Part shown: positions 21,014 to 29,283 of the stretch, in pieces
Position numbering within the stretch: position 1 is the stretch's first letter
How the letters are laid out: each line of letters starts with the position of its first letter
Assembly: GCA_944388405.1 (NCBI GenBank)
Contig: CALXIQ010000001.1
Coordinates: 38,593 to 102,592, forward strand
DNA from: an uncultured Ruminococcus sp.
Lineage (GTDB): Bacteria; Bacillota; Clostridia; Oscillospirales; Ruminococcaceae
Length of the DNA: 64,000 bases
Direction of reading: 5' to 3'
The notes under the pieces: generated by a model
What the model was told of the DNA's origin: nothing
What the model saw: the letters and a program-made list of their open reading frames with translations, nothing else
Database searches by the model: none
Translations under genes and position numbers: made by a program

Positions 21014-22198
21014 TTATTCTATCACCGCTTTGCAGGACGAATCCTTAAATCTTATTTCTACCCTGTCGCCCTGACTAAGCTCTGCCGCCGAATATACCAC
21101 CTTATCATGCTTTGTGGTGATGGTATAGCCTCTTTCAAGCACGTTAAATGGACTCAACGCCTGAAGCTGAGCTGCGTATTTATCAAAAGCGGCAGTTTCA
21201 TACTTAACTCTGGCAAAAATCAGCTTGTTTAGCTTGTCCTGCAGATTGTTTACACTTCTCATACTGTTTTCAAGCTGTTTTGAAGGTGAATTTAAGTTAA
21301 GTGAAGCACTGATTTGGGATAACCTTATTCCTTTATCAGAAAGATATTTTTGCACCGCGCTGTCAAGATTAACCCTCATCGCCCGACAAGCGTTGTACAG
21401 CACTGAAATATCAGGCGTCGCCTGTTCTGCTGCGGCAGAAGGGGTAGGCGTTCGCAGGTCGGCGGCGTAATCGGCAAGGGTGGTGTCGGTTTCGTGACCT
21501 ACCGCTGAAATAATCGGAGTGCGGCAGTTGAATATAGCCGTCGCCACCGCTTCGGTATTGAAGGGCATTAAATCTTCAAAAGAACCGCCGCCTCTGGCAA
21601 GAATTATTGTATCTGCTCCGCTTTCGTCAGCTTTTTTTAAGGCTGCACATATAGATTCGGAAGCTATACTTCCCTGCACTTGAGCCGGACAAATCAGCAC
21701 CGAGCATATAGGAAAACGTCTTGACAGTATATTGAGAATATCCTGAAGCGCCGCACCCGTCAACGAGGTTACCACAGCTATTCTCCTTGGGAAATACGGT
21801 ATAGGCTTTTTTGCCGACTGTTCAAACACGCCTTTGCTTTTGAGCTTTTCCTTTACCTGTTCTATTCCCGTATACACTGCTCCTATACCAAGTGGCTGCA
21901 TATCTGAAGCTACTATCTGATACACTCCGTCACGTTCGTAAACCTCAAGATTTCCGCTTACCAGCACATTCATTCCGTTTTCGGGAGAAAACTTAAGCCT
22001 CTGAGCGTTGCTTGAAAACATCACGCATTTTACAACACTGCTTTCGTCTTTTAAAGAAAAATAAGCGTGTCCCGACTTATAGTGCAGAGTGAAATTAGAG
22101 ATTTCACCTTTTACCGCTATGTCTTTCAGCTTTAAATCAGACCGTATTTTGAATTGAACATATTTATTTAACTGAGAAACAGACAAAATTGAACTCAT
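21014..22198 (-). CDS. xseA: Exodeoxyribonuclease VII large subunit
   Basis: A 394-residue XseA. The N-terminal OB fold (VSQLNKYVQFKIRSDLKLKD...GEISNF) is followed by the catalytic domain, with ILARGGGSFEDLMPFN, SAVGHETDTTLADYAADLR and TPSAAAE. A coiled coil comes next, then a C-terminal segment with LSPFNVLERGYTI. All expected motifs are present. The ATG is directly adjacent to the stop of the Kae1-like gene. Confidence 0.96.
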   Translation of the reverse strand: MSSILSVSQLNKYVQFKIRSDLKLKDIAVKGEISNFTLHYKSGHAYFSLKDESSVVKCVMFSSNAQRLKFSPENGMNVLVSGNLEVYERDGVYQIVASDMQPLGIGAVYTGIEQVKEKLKSKGVFEQSAKKPIPYFPRRIAVVTSLTGAALQDILNILSRRFPICSVLICPAQVQGSIASESICAALKKADESGADTIILARGGGSFEDLMPFNTEAVATAIFNCRTPIISAVGHETDTTLADYAADLRTPTPSAAAEQATPDISVLYNACRAMRVNLDSAVQKYLSDKGIRLSQISASLNLNSPSKQLENSMRSVNNLQDKLNKLIFARVKYETAAFDKYAAQLQALSPFNVLERGYTITTKHDKVVYSAAELSQGDRVEIRFKDSSCKAVIE

Positions 22199-23131
22199 TC
22201 ACATCAGCCCCTTTCTCACTGCACTGTATATCGCAACTCCCACAGCGTTATCTCTTGAAAATTCAGGCTCGGCAAAATATCCATCTCGGAGATTTGACGC
22301 AATAAACTTATTTGACATAACTCCGCCTGCGTATATAAACGGCAGATTTCCGTACTTGCGTTTTGTAAGCTCTGTCATTTTCTTTATTGCTGCAAGAACC
22401 GAAGAAATGCAGAAATGAGCCACATTTTCCTTGGATTCTCCAGCTTTATACATATCCCTGCACTGATTTTCAATCCCAGAAAGACAGCAGTTCATATCCT
22501 TCATTGTAGGCTTTATTTTATAGCTTGCTTTACTTTTTGAAGCAAGCTTTTCAAGCTCAATGCCGCAGGGAAAATCAAGTTCCAGCATTACTCCCGTTCT
22601 GTCAATAACCTGTCCCGCATTTAAGTCGAGAGAGCAACCTATAGTTTTAATATTTAATATCTTGTCTTTATCAGGCGTACAAAGCAGCATATCTGTAGTG
22701 CCACCGCTTACATGAAAGGCTATAAAAGGAGAATCCTCTTTCAGCAGCTTTAGCATATTGCAGGAATACAACGCCGCCAGAATATGTCCCGTCTGATGAG
22801 AGGTAAAATCAGGCTCTATACCAATCACCGCACCCATATTTTCAGCCGCAGACTGCCCCACCAAAAAGCAGGGCATATATGAACCGTCAACCGAGCGAGG
22901 TCTGACCGACACGCCGATACTCGATAGCTTTATGCCGCCTGACATCACGTCCTTAACAACAAGGGGCAGCTGTTTTGTATGATGAAACACAGCGTCAGAC
23001 TGTCTTAAGCCTTTTTCGCCATGCTTTACGGGCAGCAGCAGTTTGCTTTGAACAACCGTCAAGCTGTCGGTATCCAAAAGCGCGGCGGAGGTTGTGTAAT
23101 TGCTGGTATCTATTCCGAGTATCTTACTCAT
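22199..23131 (-). CDS. Kae1/TsaD-family (peptidase M22-like) protein
   Basis: A 310-residue ASKHA-fold protein related to TsaD, the tRNA threonylcarbamoyl transferase. It keeps the N-terminal phosphate loop ILGIDTSNYTTSAAL, a metal-site SHQTGH (equivalent to the H-x3-H of TsaD), and the C-terminal FIYAGGVMSNKFIASNL. It is shorter than TsaD (about 335-340 residues), and a Clostridia paralogue in this nusB-xseA position is common. It may be a TsaD paralogue of unknown role rather than the main t6A enzyme; Sua5/TsaC is encoded at 49148-50167. It overlaps nusB by 8 bases. Confidence 0.8.
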   Translation of the reverse strand: MSKILGIDTSNYTTSAALLDTDSLTVVQSKLLLPVKHGEKGLRQSDAVFHHTKQLPLVVKDVMSGGIKLSSIGVSVRPRSVDGSYMPCFLVGQSAAENMGAVIGIEPDFTSHQTGHILAALYSCNMLKLLKEDSPFIAFHVSGGTTDMLLCTPDKDKILNIKTIGCSLDLNAGQVIDRTGVMLELDFPCGIELEKLASKSKASYKIKPTMKDMNCCLSGIENQCRDMYKAGESKENVAHFCISSVLAAIKKMTELTKRKYGNLPFIYAGGVMSNKFIASNLRDGYFAEPEFSRDNAVGVAIYSAVRKGLM

Positions 23132-23540
23132 CCTTCGATGCGCCCTTGCTTCTTGAAAATGCTCCCAAAACCCCGTTTATAAAAGCTATATCAGGCTCCT
23201 GCGCATATTTCTGCGCCAGAGCCACCGCTTCGCTTATAGCAACATTAATCGGAACCTTATCGTCATACATCGCTTCATATATGGCAAGACGAATAATCGC
23301 CAGATTGATTTTCGGGATTCGCTCAATTGACCTTTTGTTGCTGAATCCCGAGATTATTTTATCAAGCTCATCTTGCTTGTCAAGAACGCCTTTTACAAGG
23401 CGTACGGCTTCGTCGTCTATCTTGAAATCGTCGTATTCCTGCGAAATCCTGACTATGTCGTCTATCGACTCGTCACGGAAAAGCTTTTCAAAAGACAAAA
23501 TAAAAGCGGTTTCCCTGACTTCTCTTCTCTTTGCTGCCAC
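23124..23540 (-). CDS. nusB: Transcription antitermination protein NusB
   Basis: A 138-residue all-helical NusB that joins NusE (S10) on boxA RNA during rRNA antitermination. Recognisable parts are KRREVRETAFILSFEKLF, IPKINLAIIRLAIYEAMY and VPINVAISEAVALAQKYA, ending in FINGVLGAF. The start is a GTG with GGATG upstream. It follows asp23 by 83 bases containing a hairpin. Confidence 0.95.
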   Translation of the reverse strand: MAAKRREVRETAFILSFEKLFRDESIDDIVRISQEYDDFKIDDEAVRLVKGVLDKQDELDKIISGFSNKRSIERIPKINLAIIRLAIYEAMYDDKVPINVAISEAVALAQKYAQEPDIAFINGVLGAFSRSKGASKDE

Positions 23541-23583
23541 TAAAACACATCCTTAATATTATTTATGTCATAAAACGCCGATA

Positions 23584-23610
23584 GCCCTCAGGAATGTTAT
23601 TCCCGAGAGC
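23584..23610 (-). repeat. Hairpin between asp23 and nusB
   Basis: GCTCTCGGGAAT pairs with ATTCCTGAGGGC around a 3-base loop on the minus strand (one weak pair). It is not followed directly by a T-run, so it may be a leaky terminator or an mRNA processing/stability element that sets the asp23:nusB ratio. Confidence 0.55.
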
Positions 23611-23623
23611 CGGTAAAAGCTAT

Positions 23624-23968
23624 TTAAAAAACTGCGTCGCAAACCTTAACGTTTACCTTTGCCACAGTAATGCCGAGCATACCCTGAACGGCGCTTTTTA
23701 TCTTATTCTGAACTTTTTCGGCTGTATGCACCGCCTTTGCGCCGCCGTTAATGATAATTCCTACAGAAACGGAAAGCACATCGTCAACAAGACCGATACG
23801 GATGTCGCCGAAATCATCTCCCTTAAACCACTGCTGTATCGGATTTTTGGGAAGCGGAGCTATTCCCCGCACTCCTTCAACCTCTTTAACTGCATTGCTG
23901 ATAATGCCGGCAATCACATCACGGCTTACATGTAAAGTCTTTGAAATAGTGTTTTCAACCTGACTCAT
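23624..23968 (-). CDS. Asp23/Gls24 family protein
   Basis: A 114-residue Asp23 (alkaline-shock/Gls24) family protein. The conserved N-terminal region ISKTLHVSRDVIAGIISNAV is followed by EGVRGIAPL, a VSVGIIINGGAKAVHTAEKV core and an AVQGMLGITVAKVNVKVCDAVF tail. Such proteins are membrane-associated or cytosolic factors linked to envelope homeostasis; in Clostridia one copy usually precedes nusB, as here. I chose ATG 23968 with a perfect AAGGAGG. It is the first gene of a long operon running to recN and has a structured leader. Confidence 0.9.
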   Translation of the reverse strand: MSQVENTISKTLHVSRDVIAGIISNAVKEVEGVRGIAPLPKNPIQQWFKGDDFGDIRIGLVDDVLSVSVGIIINGGAKAVHTAEKVQNKIKSAVQGMLGITVAKVNVKVCDAVF

Positions 23969-24071
23969 AAAAGCGAGCCTCCTTATCAGAAAAAACATTC
24001 AATCGAAACATATATAAGTTATTATATCATAAAAAGAGCCGCAAGGCGATTCCTTAGTACGATAAAATGTT

Positions 24072-24140
24072 CTTGAAACAGTTTGTGAATCAAACAAGGA
24101 GCCGAAAGCTCCTTCAAGTGCGACAGCACTTGGTTTCAAG
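24072..24140 (-). ncRNA. Cloverleaf-like structured leader of the asp23-nusB operon
   Basis: On the minus strand an outer stem CTTGAAAC (24140-24133) / GTTTCAAG (24079-24072) encloses three perfect hairpins: AAGTGC-TGTC-GCACTT, AAGGAGC-TTTCG-GCTCCTT and GTTTG-ATTCA-CAAAC. Only one or no base separates the arms, giving a compact four-way junction. A promoter ends a few bases before it, so the RNA would begin in the outer stem. The leader to the asp23 ATG is about 170 bases. I do not recognise it as a named riboswitch or as a tRNA (no TPsiC arm, no anticodon arm of proper size). Confidence 0.6.
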
Positions 24141-24143
24141 GTT

Positions 24144-24172
24144 ATTATAACATATTTTTATTTAATGTACAA
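24144..24172 (-). promoter_or_regulatory. Sigma-A promoter of the asp23-nusB operon
   Basis: TTGTAC (24172-24167), a 17-base spacer ending in TGT, and TATAAT (24149-24144) on the minus strand. The expected start point is near 24137, inside the outer stem of the cloverleaf. Confidence 0.75.
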
Positions 24173-24208
24173 CCGTTTCCGAATATTTTTTCTGATAAAT
24201 GTGAAATT

Positions 24209-24748
24209 TTATTCTACATCGTAAATCCTGATGTTTTCATTTGCCACGTCAACCTCGCCGAGAAGTATATCCTTAATCTGCGCCGCTTCGCTGTCAATCA
24301 GACCTTCAGGAGCTTTTACCACGATATTGGCGGTTTCACCGTCCAGATACACCACGCAGTCCTCAAAGCCTGCCGCTTTTATCAGGTTTTCAACCTTGCT
24401 TTCCGATTCAATCAGACCTGTTATTGTGGCGGCTTCTTCCGATGCCACCGCCTTCTCCTCATCGGTTGTGTCGCCTCCGCTCATTATTGTCTGCAATGTT
24501 TCCACCGCTTCATCTCTTGAGGTCATTCTGTCTATTCTTGCCTGAGCGAAAAAATCCTCCTCAGCCTCGTTGCTTACAAGTTGTGCGTCGCCGTAATTTA
24601 CGCTCTTGCTTTCAATCTTATCGGTGGATTTTATTCCGTTACCGTTGGCGGAAACAGCATAATTTATGTACACAGCAACGCCTAACAACAGAGTCATTCC
24701 CGCAAGGACAATCTGTTTTTTACCGATAATCATAGTTGGTTTCTTCAT
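24209..24748 (-). CDS. spoIIIAH: Stage III sporulation protein AH
   Basis: A 179-residue SpoIIIAH-like protein: one N-terminal membrane helix (KKQIVLAGMTLLLGVAVYI), a linker, and a C-terminal YscJ/FliF-like ring-building domain (LIKAAGFEDCVVYLDGETAN). In Bacillus, AH in the mother-cell membrane binds SpoIIQ of the forespore to form the feeding-tube channel. The ATG at 24748 has GGAGG in front; the longer frame has no site. It is the last gene of the spoIIIA operon. Confidence 0.92.
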   Translation of the reverse strand: MKKPTMIIGKKQIVLAGMTLLLGVAVYINYAVSANGNGIKSTDKIESKSVNYGDAQLVSNEAEEDFFAQARIDRMTSRDEAVETLQTIMSGGDTTDEEKAVASEEAATITGLIESESKVENLIKAAGFEDCVVYLDGETANIVVKAPEGLIDSEAAQIKDILLGEVDVANENIRIYDVE

Positions 24749-24773
24749 AAAAATACCTCCGTTTTTAATCAAC

Positions 24774-25328
24774 TTATTCTCTGCATTCGACGCAGATTCT
24801 GCCGGTCGGTAAGTTCAACGCAGTTGAAACCGCCTTTATTACCCTTTCGTTTACCGACAAATTGGCTCCGCCGTCGCATACAATAAAAACGCCGCTTATT
24901 TTCGGCTTTATTATCTGTTTGACCAGCGCTTGTTGCTCACCGTCCTTTTCGGTCATTACTATTTGATTGCGATAGCTTTCCGAAACCTGTTCGCCGTCGT
25001 TATCCGTAGTTGTGTCAAGCTCCTCGGCGTAAACATATTCGGTAGTGCCTTCAATCGTTACCATAACCGAAACGCTTCCCACCCCTCTTATCTGGGAGAG
25101 CATTTCAGTAAGCTCTTTTTCAATTTGCTTTTTATATTGATAGGAATCCTCGGCTACTATATCGTCCGATATTTCTTCCACTTCATTTCTATCGGAAGAC
25201 GAATCGGGCAGTAATTCCGATAAAAATATAAGTGCAATCCCTATCAGACCCACCGCAAGAATAATTTTCGTGCGTTTGTCAAGCTGTGAAAAGGAGAAAA
25301 AGCGTTTTTTTATCTCACTGAGTTTCAC
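24774..25328 (-). CDS. spoIIIAG: Stage III sporulation protein AG
   Basis: A 184-residue protein with one membrane helix (KIILAVGLIGIALIFLSELL) and an extracellular ring domain of the FliF/EscJ type, with LSQIRGVGSVSVMVTIEGT and SGVFIVCDGGANLSVNERVI. SpoIIIAG forms the large 30-fold ring of the forespore channel in B. subtilis. The start is the GTG at 25328 with GGAGGTG upstream, inside the 3' end of spoIIIAF. Confidence 0.92.
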   Translation of the reverse strand: MKLSEIKKRFFSFSQLDKRTKIILAVGLIGIALIFLSELLPDSSSDRNEVEEISDDIVAEDSYQYKKQIEKELTEMLSQIRGVGSVSVMVTIEGTTEYVYAEELDTTTDNDGEQVSESYRNQIVMTEKDGEQQALVKQIIKPKISGVFIVCDGGANLSVNERVIKAVSTALNLPTGRICVECRE

Positions 25329-25818
25329 TGTCCACCTCCGAAACGAAAACAATTTCCGTGTCCGGCAAAGCGCTGCCGATAAGGTCTGTGATTTTTTCCT
25401 TGGTTTCTTCGCTTAAATTTTCGGCGTGCACCTCTGCTTTTGTTATTTCTATTGCATTGTATTCATCTAACTGCGAATATATTCTTATTTTGTCCGTATA
25501 AATATTTTCAGCCTCAAGCTTCTCAACAATGGCTTGCTCGATGTTTGAATTGGTCTGGCTTAGATAATAATCCTCGAAATCTTCGTTTAATCGATTGTAG
25601 GTGCTGTCCTCGCTTAAATCGTCTATTGCGTCAACTGATATTCGAAACTCAGAACCTACAAAGGGCGTGAACAACGCCAGAATCATCACCGAGGTTATTA
25701 TCATTTTCAATTGCTTTTTCATGCTTTCACCCGGCGCGGCGAAGTCTGCAAAAGTGCTGACAATTCCTATTATGCACGCAGTAAGAATTGCAGTTCTGAA
25801 TGTTTCCAAAGCAATCAC
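25315..25818 (-). CDS. spoIIIAF: Stage III sporulation protein AF
   Basis: A 167-residue protein with two N-terminal membrane helices (FRTAILTACIIGIVSTFADF and MIITSVMILALFTPFVGSEF) and a soluble C-terminal ring-like domain ending in IGSALPDTEIVFVSEV. The start is uncertain: GTG 25818, 5 bases after the spoIIIAE stop, or TTG 25809, which has better spacing from AGGATGG. The reading frame upstream overlaps spoIIIAE and is not expected to be used. Confidence 0.85.
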   Translation of the reverse strand: MIALETFRTAILTACIIGIVSTFADFAAPGESMKKQLKMIITSVMILALFTPFVGSEFRISVDAIDDLSEDSTYNRLNEDFEDYYLSQTNSNIEQAIVEKLEAENIYTDKIRIYSQLDEYNAIEITKAEVHAENLSEETKEKITDLIGSALPDTEIVFVSEVDSETQ

Positions 25819-25823
25819 CCATC

Positions 25824-26972
25824 CTATGCGACCGCATTCATGGCTGTCAGCATAACAACCGCCGTCGCAACAATAAAAATCATAGAGAAGCATATAACTA
25901 TTCCCAAGCCGATGGACAGCACCGCATTTGTACCGCCGAGAAACTCACTGCTTTCATGCTGTCCGAACAGCTCACAGACTATCTTGCCGAGAGTTACTAC
26001 AAATTTTACCGCAAGAATTGTGACTATGGGTCTGAGAACTATAATGCAGATTATAATTATCCCGATTGTTCCTGCGCCGGAACGAATTACCCCAAAACTT
26101 CCGTATACGGTTGAGTATGCCTCCGAAACAGCACCGCCTACTATGGGAATAAAGCTGGAAGCGGCAAACTTTGCGGTCCTTGACGCCAGTGAATCTGTTG
26201 CCGCTCCGGTTATGCTCTGAATTGTAAGCAGACCTGTAAAAATCGTCATAAGCCCTCCCAATATCCACTGGATGCATTTTTTTATGGAATCTGCCGCCCT
26301 GCAAAAGCTGAGCTCGGGATTTATTGCCGCCACAAGGGATATTGCCAGCGCAATGCTTAAAAAAGGCATCAGTATCTTATTTGAGATAACTGCGATTATT
26401 TCACAGAGAATAAGCGTAACCGAATAATAGCTGCCTCCCGTGGTTATATTTCCCCCAGCAGCCGCTACGCTTGAGAAAACAGGTATGTATGCCGTCATAA
26501 ACTGCAATATTCCGTCAAGTGAGGATTTTATTACGTCAAAACAGGAATATATGGTATCATACATCACCGTTACGGAGCAAAGCACACCTATGGTATTGAA
26601 GGATTTTGTTAACCCCGAACCGCCTATAGACATACTCTGCGCAAGCATACAAAGCGCAGCCACGGCAATTATTTTTCCCAGCATACGTATTGGGTCTGTA
26701 AGGGATTCCACAAACGTGGAAAAAACCGTTTTCAGCACTTGAGATATTGATATGTCCGAAATTCCCCCGGTGTTATCGGCTGATATATCATTTTGTTCAA
26801 GCACTTCGGTTGCGTCGCTTCCTGCGGCAGATTCAATCGCCTCATTCACCTCGTCGGTTATCTGCTCGTATTCCTCCGACTGAGTAAAATCATCACTTTC
26901 TTGAGCATATGCGCTGAGAGGAAAAACGAAAAAAGCGGCAGCAGTTATAATCACAAATAATAACCTTTTCAT
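25824..26972 (-). CDS. spoIIIAE: Stage III sporulation protein AE
   Basis: A 382-residue polytopic membrane protein with an N-terminal signal sequence (LLFVIITAAAFFVFPLSAYA), an acidic linker, and about seven membrane helices. The conserved segments AAGGNITTGGSYYS and FIPIVGGAVSEAYSTVYG identify SpoIIIAE. It is part of the type III secretion-like export platform of the mother cell-forespore channel. Confidence 0.94.
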   Translation of the reverse strand: MKRLLFVIITAAAFFVFPLSAYAQESDDFTQSEEYEQITDEVNEAIESAAGSDATEVLEQNDISADNTGGISDISISQVLKTVFSTFVESLTDPIRMLGKIIAVAALCMLAQSMSIGGSGLTKSFNTIGVLCSVTVMYDTIYSCFDVIKSSLDGILQFMTAYIPVFSSVAAAGGNITTGGSYYSVTLILCEIIAVISNKILMPFLSIALAISLVAAINPELSFCRAADSIKKCIQWILGGLMTIFTGLLTIQSITGAATDSLASRTAKFAASSFIPIVGGAVSEAYSTVYGSFGVIRSGAGTIGIIIICIIVLRPIVTILAVKFVVTLGKIVCELFGQHESSEFLGGTNAVLSIGLGIVICFSMIFIVATAVVMLTAMNAVA

Positions 26973-26987
26973 ATTTATCCTTTATGT

Positions 26988-27374
26988 TTAAATCAGCAGC
27001 GATTCCACAATGCCAACCACAGCCCTGAACAGTGGTAGGGATATAACAAGCATTGCAACCTTTCCCGCAAGCTCTATCTGAGAGGCTATGCAGCTTTCTC
27101 CGCAGTCACGGCAGCAATCGCAGGCAAGCTGGGTTATGTAGCAGATACCCAGACCCTTAAAGATAATCGTCATATAATCCTCGCTCATCTGCGTCTGAAA
27201 GAAAAGCTCTCTTATTACCGACTGAACCTGCAAAAGTTCGCTTACGATTTTTAATATAACGATGCAGGCGACGGAAAGGGTCAGCACCGATTTTATTTCA
27301 CTGCCGTTTTTCTCAAGCACTTTGCATACTATGCAAGCAGTCAGGCAAAATCCTGCAATAGCTATAATATCCAT
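26988..27374 (-). CDS. spoIIIAD: Stage III sporulation protein AD
   Basis: A 128-residue membrane protein with four helices. It includes FKGLGICYITQLACDCCRDC and GESCIASQIELAGKVAMLVI, both characteristic of SpoIIIAD. The ATG overlaps the spoIIIAC stop by one base (TGATG). Confidence 0.93.
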   Translation of the reverse strand: MDIIAIAGFCLTACIVCKVLEKNGSEIKSVLTLSVACIVILKIVSELLQVQSVIRELFFQTQMSEDYMTIIFKGLGICYITQLACDCCRDCGESCIASQIELAGKVAMLVISLPLFRAVVGIVESLLI

Positions 27375-27574
27375 CAGTATAAACCAAAAACGCTTTTGAT
27401 AGTGTCAAACAAATTTCCGATTTGATTTACAATCATCATAAGCACAACAATCAATCCTGCAAGGGTGGTCATCATTGCCTGCTCGTCCCGTTCCGCCCGT
27501 TTCAGAAGCTGATTGAGAACTGCTACTATAATGCCTATCGCCGCTATTTTAAAAATCAAATCAACTTCCATCAA
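27374..27574 (-). CDS. spoIIIAC: Stage III sporulation protein AC
   Basis: A 66-residue protein with two membrane helices and the loop LLKRAERDEQAMMTTLAGLI, the family hallmark that resembles a proton-channel hairpin. The start could be either of two adjacent ATGs (27574 or 27571). It is coupled to spoIIIAD. Confidence 0.94.
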   Translation of the reverse strand: MMEVDLIFKIAAIGIIVAVLNQLLKRAERDEQAMMTTLAGLIVVLMMIVNQIGNLFDTIKSVFGLY

Positions 27575-27583
27575 ACTGCTCCT

Positions 27584-28084
27584 CTATATCAGAATTATTG
27601 CGAGAAACGCTCCTCCCAATATACCCATAGACTTGTACAGCCTGCTTTTAGACTGCTGCTCCTCGTCGGCACGGCAAAGGCTACCTTTAAAGTACTCCTT
27701 GTAATGTAGGATAATAGCCAACTGTCCGTCCAGATCGGTTGACCCAAGCTCCCGAAAGAAACAGCCGAGATTATGTTTCTCTTCTTCCGTCAAATCAAGC
27801 CCGGTATGCTGTAGGTTGCTGCACACCGAATCCTTTATGTCGGAATCATTGCATATGCTGTCCTGTGCAATAAAGTCAATATCCTTAAGCTCATCGCAAC
27901 TTCTGTAATGCTCCAGCAGCTCGTTGAAGGTGCAGGCGTTATATCTTATCATTATTTCGGATTCTTCAAGCAGCCTGATTATTTTCCTTAAAGCCTTTGT
28001 GTGAAGCTTTATTTTTTCGGCAGCCGTTAAGCCAATTAGCCCTCCACACGCCAGAATAAGGGTAAGACCTATAATTTTAACCAT
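27584..28084 (-). CDS. spoIIIAB: Stage III sporulation protein AB
   Basis: A 166-residue protein with an N-terminal membrane helix (IIGLTLILACGGLIGLTAAE), a helical soluble domain like the GspF/PilC type II secretion fold (LRKIIRLLEESEIMIRYNA), and a C-terminal helix (MGILGGAFLAIILI). The ATG at 28084 lies inside the last codons of spoIIIAA, which is normal for this operon. The extended frame to 28159 is out-of-frame overlap with spoIIIAA. Confidence 0.92.
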   Translation of the reverse strand: MVKIIGLTLILACGGLIGLTAAEKIKLHTKALRKIIRLLEESEIMIRYNACTFNELLEHYRSCDELKDIDFIAQDSICNDSDIKDSVCSNLQHTGLDLTEEEKHNLGCFFRELGSTDLDGQLAIILHYKEYFKGSLCRADEEQQSKSRLYKSMGILGGAFLAIILI

Positions 28085-29021
28085 ATTTATCACCCAGCCT
28101 GTAAAAAGCAGTAAGCTTTCCACACATAGGACCCGTGCCAAGCAATGCGCAGTAATCAAACACCTTTTCTTTTATAAGCTTTGACACAAGTGGTCTCTTT
28201 TTAAGCTCGTCTATAGTTGAAGCGTGACAGGAGGCAACCAGCTTTACTCCCGAATTTATTGCGTATTCCAACGCTTTCATGTCCTCCTTTGCGCCTATTT
28301 CGTCGCACACAAGAATAGTCGGCGACATAACTTTAACTGCGGTCATAATTCCATCGTATTTGTTATAGGAATTAAAAACGTCGGACATCATTCCTATGTT
28401 GTTCATGGCAACGCCGTCCTTTGTTGCCGCAAGCTCGTTGCGCTCGTCTATTACAGATAGCCTGTAATACGTTCCCGCAATACGGCATAGATCCCTGAGC
28501 ACTGTGGTTTTGCCGCTTGAAGGTGGGCCTGCTATGATAAGTGACGAGGGCTTTTCAGCCAGTGATTTTTTAAATATATCCATCGAGCAGTTCCTTACTT
28601 CCCTGGCAATGCGTATATTTACGGAGGAAATGTTTTTTATACTGTCAACCGTATACCCTCTTTCCGAATCAAGCACGGCGGTACCGCAGAAGCCTACTCT
28701 GTTTCCGCCCGGAGCGGTTATGTAACCTCTTGCAATTTCACGGTGAAAGCTGTGTACGGAATTCTGCACTGCTCTTTTAAAGGTGACCGCAATGTCCTCT
28801 GCCGCAACAGATATGGCGTCGCAGAAATTGTTCATAAGGCGGCCTTTTTCGTCCACAAAATACTCCTTGCCGAATATGGTAACAGTCAGTTTTTTGCCAA
28901 GCCTTAGCCGTATTTCCTGAATTAGATTGCGTTCCGATTCAGGTATTGACATTACAGCGTTTTTGATTTTCGGTGTAAGCAGTTCATATGAAAACTTAAG
29001 CTTGCTTATTTCCGAGCTCAT
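28077..29021 (-). CDS. spoIIIAA: Stage III sporulation protein AA (ATPase)
   Basis: A 314-residue secretion-type ATPase, first gene of the complete eight-gene spoIIIA operon. Walker A is LIIAGPPSSGKTTVLRDLCR, Walker B is TILVCDEIGAKEDM, and VASCHAS follows in the sensor region. The N-terminal part has the RAVQNSVHSFHREIARGYI stretch typical of SpoIIIAA. It is thought to energise assembly or transport of the mother cell-forespore channel. Confidence 0.95.
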   Translation of the reverse strand: MSSEISKLKFSYELLTPKIKNAVMSIPESERNLIQEIRLRLGKKLTVTIFGKEYFVDEKGRLMNNFCDAISVAAEDIAVTFKRAVQNSVHSFHREIARGYITAPGGNRVGFCGTAVLDSERGYTVDSIKNISSVNIRIAREVRNCSMDIFKKSLAEKPSSLIIAGPPSSGKTTVLRDLCRIAGTYYRLSVIDERNELAATKDGVAMNNIGMMSDVFNSYNKYDGIMTAVKVMSPTILVCDEIGAKEDMKALEYAINSGVKLVASCHASTIDELKKRPLVSKLIKEKVFDYCALLGTGPMCGKLTAFYRLGDKYG

Positions 29022-29103
29022 CTTGTTTCACTCCCGTATGAAGCCAAACCTTTTGCGGTTCAACTGATTTTATCGGGGAAACTTGTCCCCCTATCATGTT
29101 TCA

Positions 29104-29132
29104 TAAATATGCGGCGGCATTTTCGTATATGC
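29104..29132 (-). promoter_or_regulatory. Candidate sigma-E promoter of the spoIIIA operon
   Basis: The minus strand reads GCATATA (29132-29126), 14 bases, then CATATTTA (29111-29104). The -35 half fits the sigma-E pattern (K-M-ATATT) with one mismatch. The -10 keeps CATA only. A small hairpin (TATCGGGG / CCCCCTAT region, about 29080-29096) lies between it and the start codon. The operon is sigma-E-controlled in known spore-formers. Confidence 0.4.
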
Positions 29133-29176
29133 ATCCATATCCTATAAAATTTGTGCAATATGCAGTTATAAAGTGC

Positions 29177-29205
29177 TTGAATGTTTTATTTACATATGTT
29201 ATAAT
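29177..29205 (+). promoter_or_regulatory. Promoter of the moxR operon
   Basis: TTGAAT at 29177-29182, 17 bases, and TATAAT at 29200-29205 with an extended -10 TGT directly before it. The moxR ATG follows 79 bases later. Confidence 0.75.
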
Positions 29206-29283
29206 GACTATGCAGTGTTATTGTCTTTAATGCCTGCCGTTACAAAATTTAAAATAAAGAGTAAAAATCAAGGAGAAACAAAT

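Noticed and set aside
24072..24140. The cloverleaf as a tRNA gene
   Set aside because: Arms are 6, 7 and 5 bp without a 7-base anticodon loop, TTCRA loop or CCA-compatible end; the outer stem is 8 bp.
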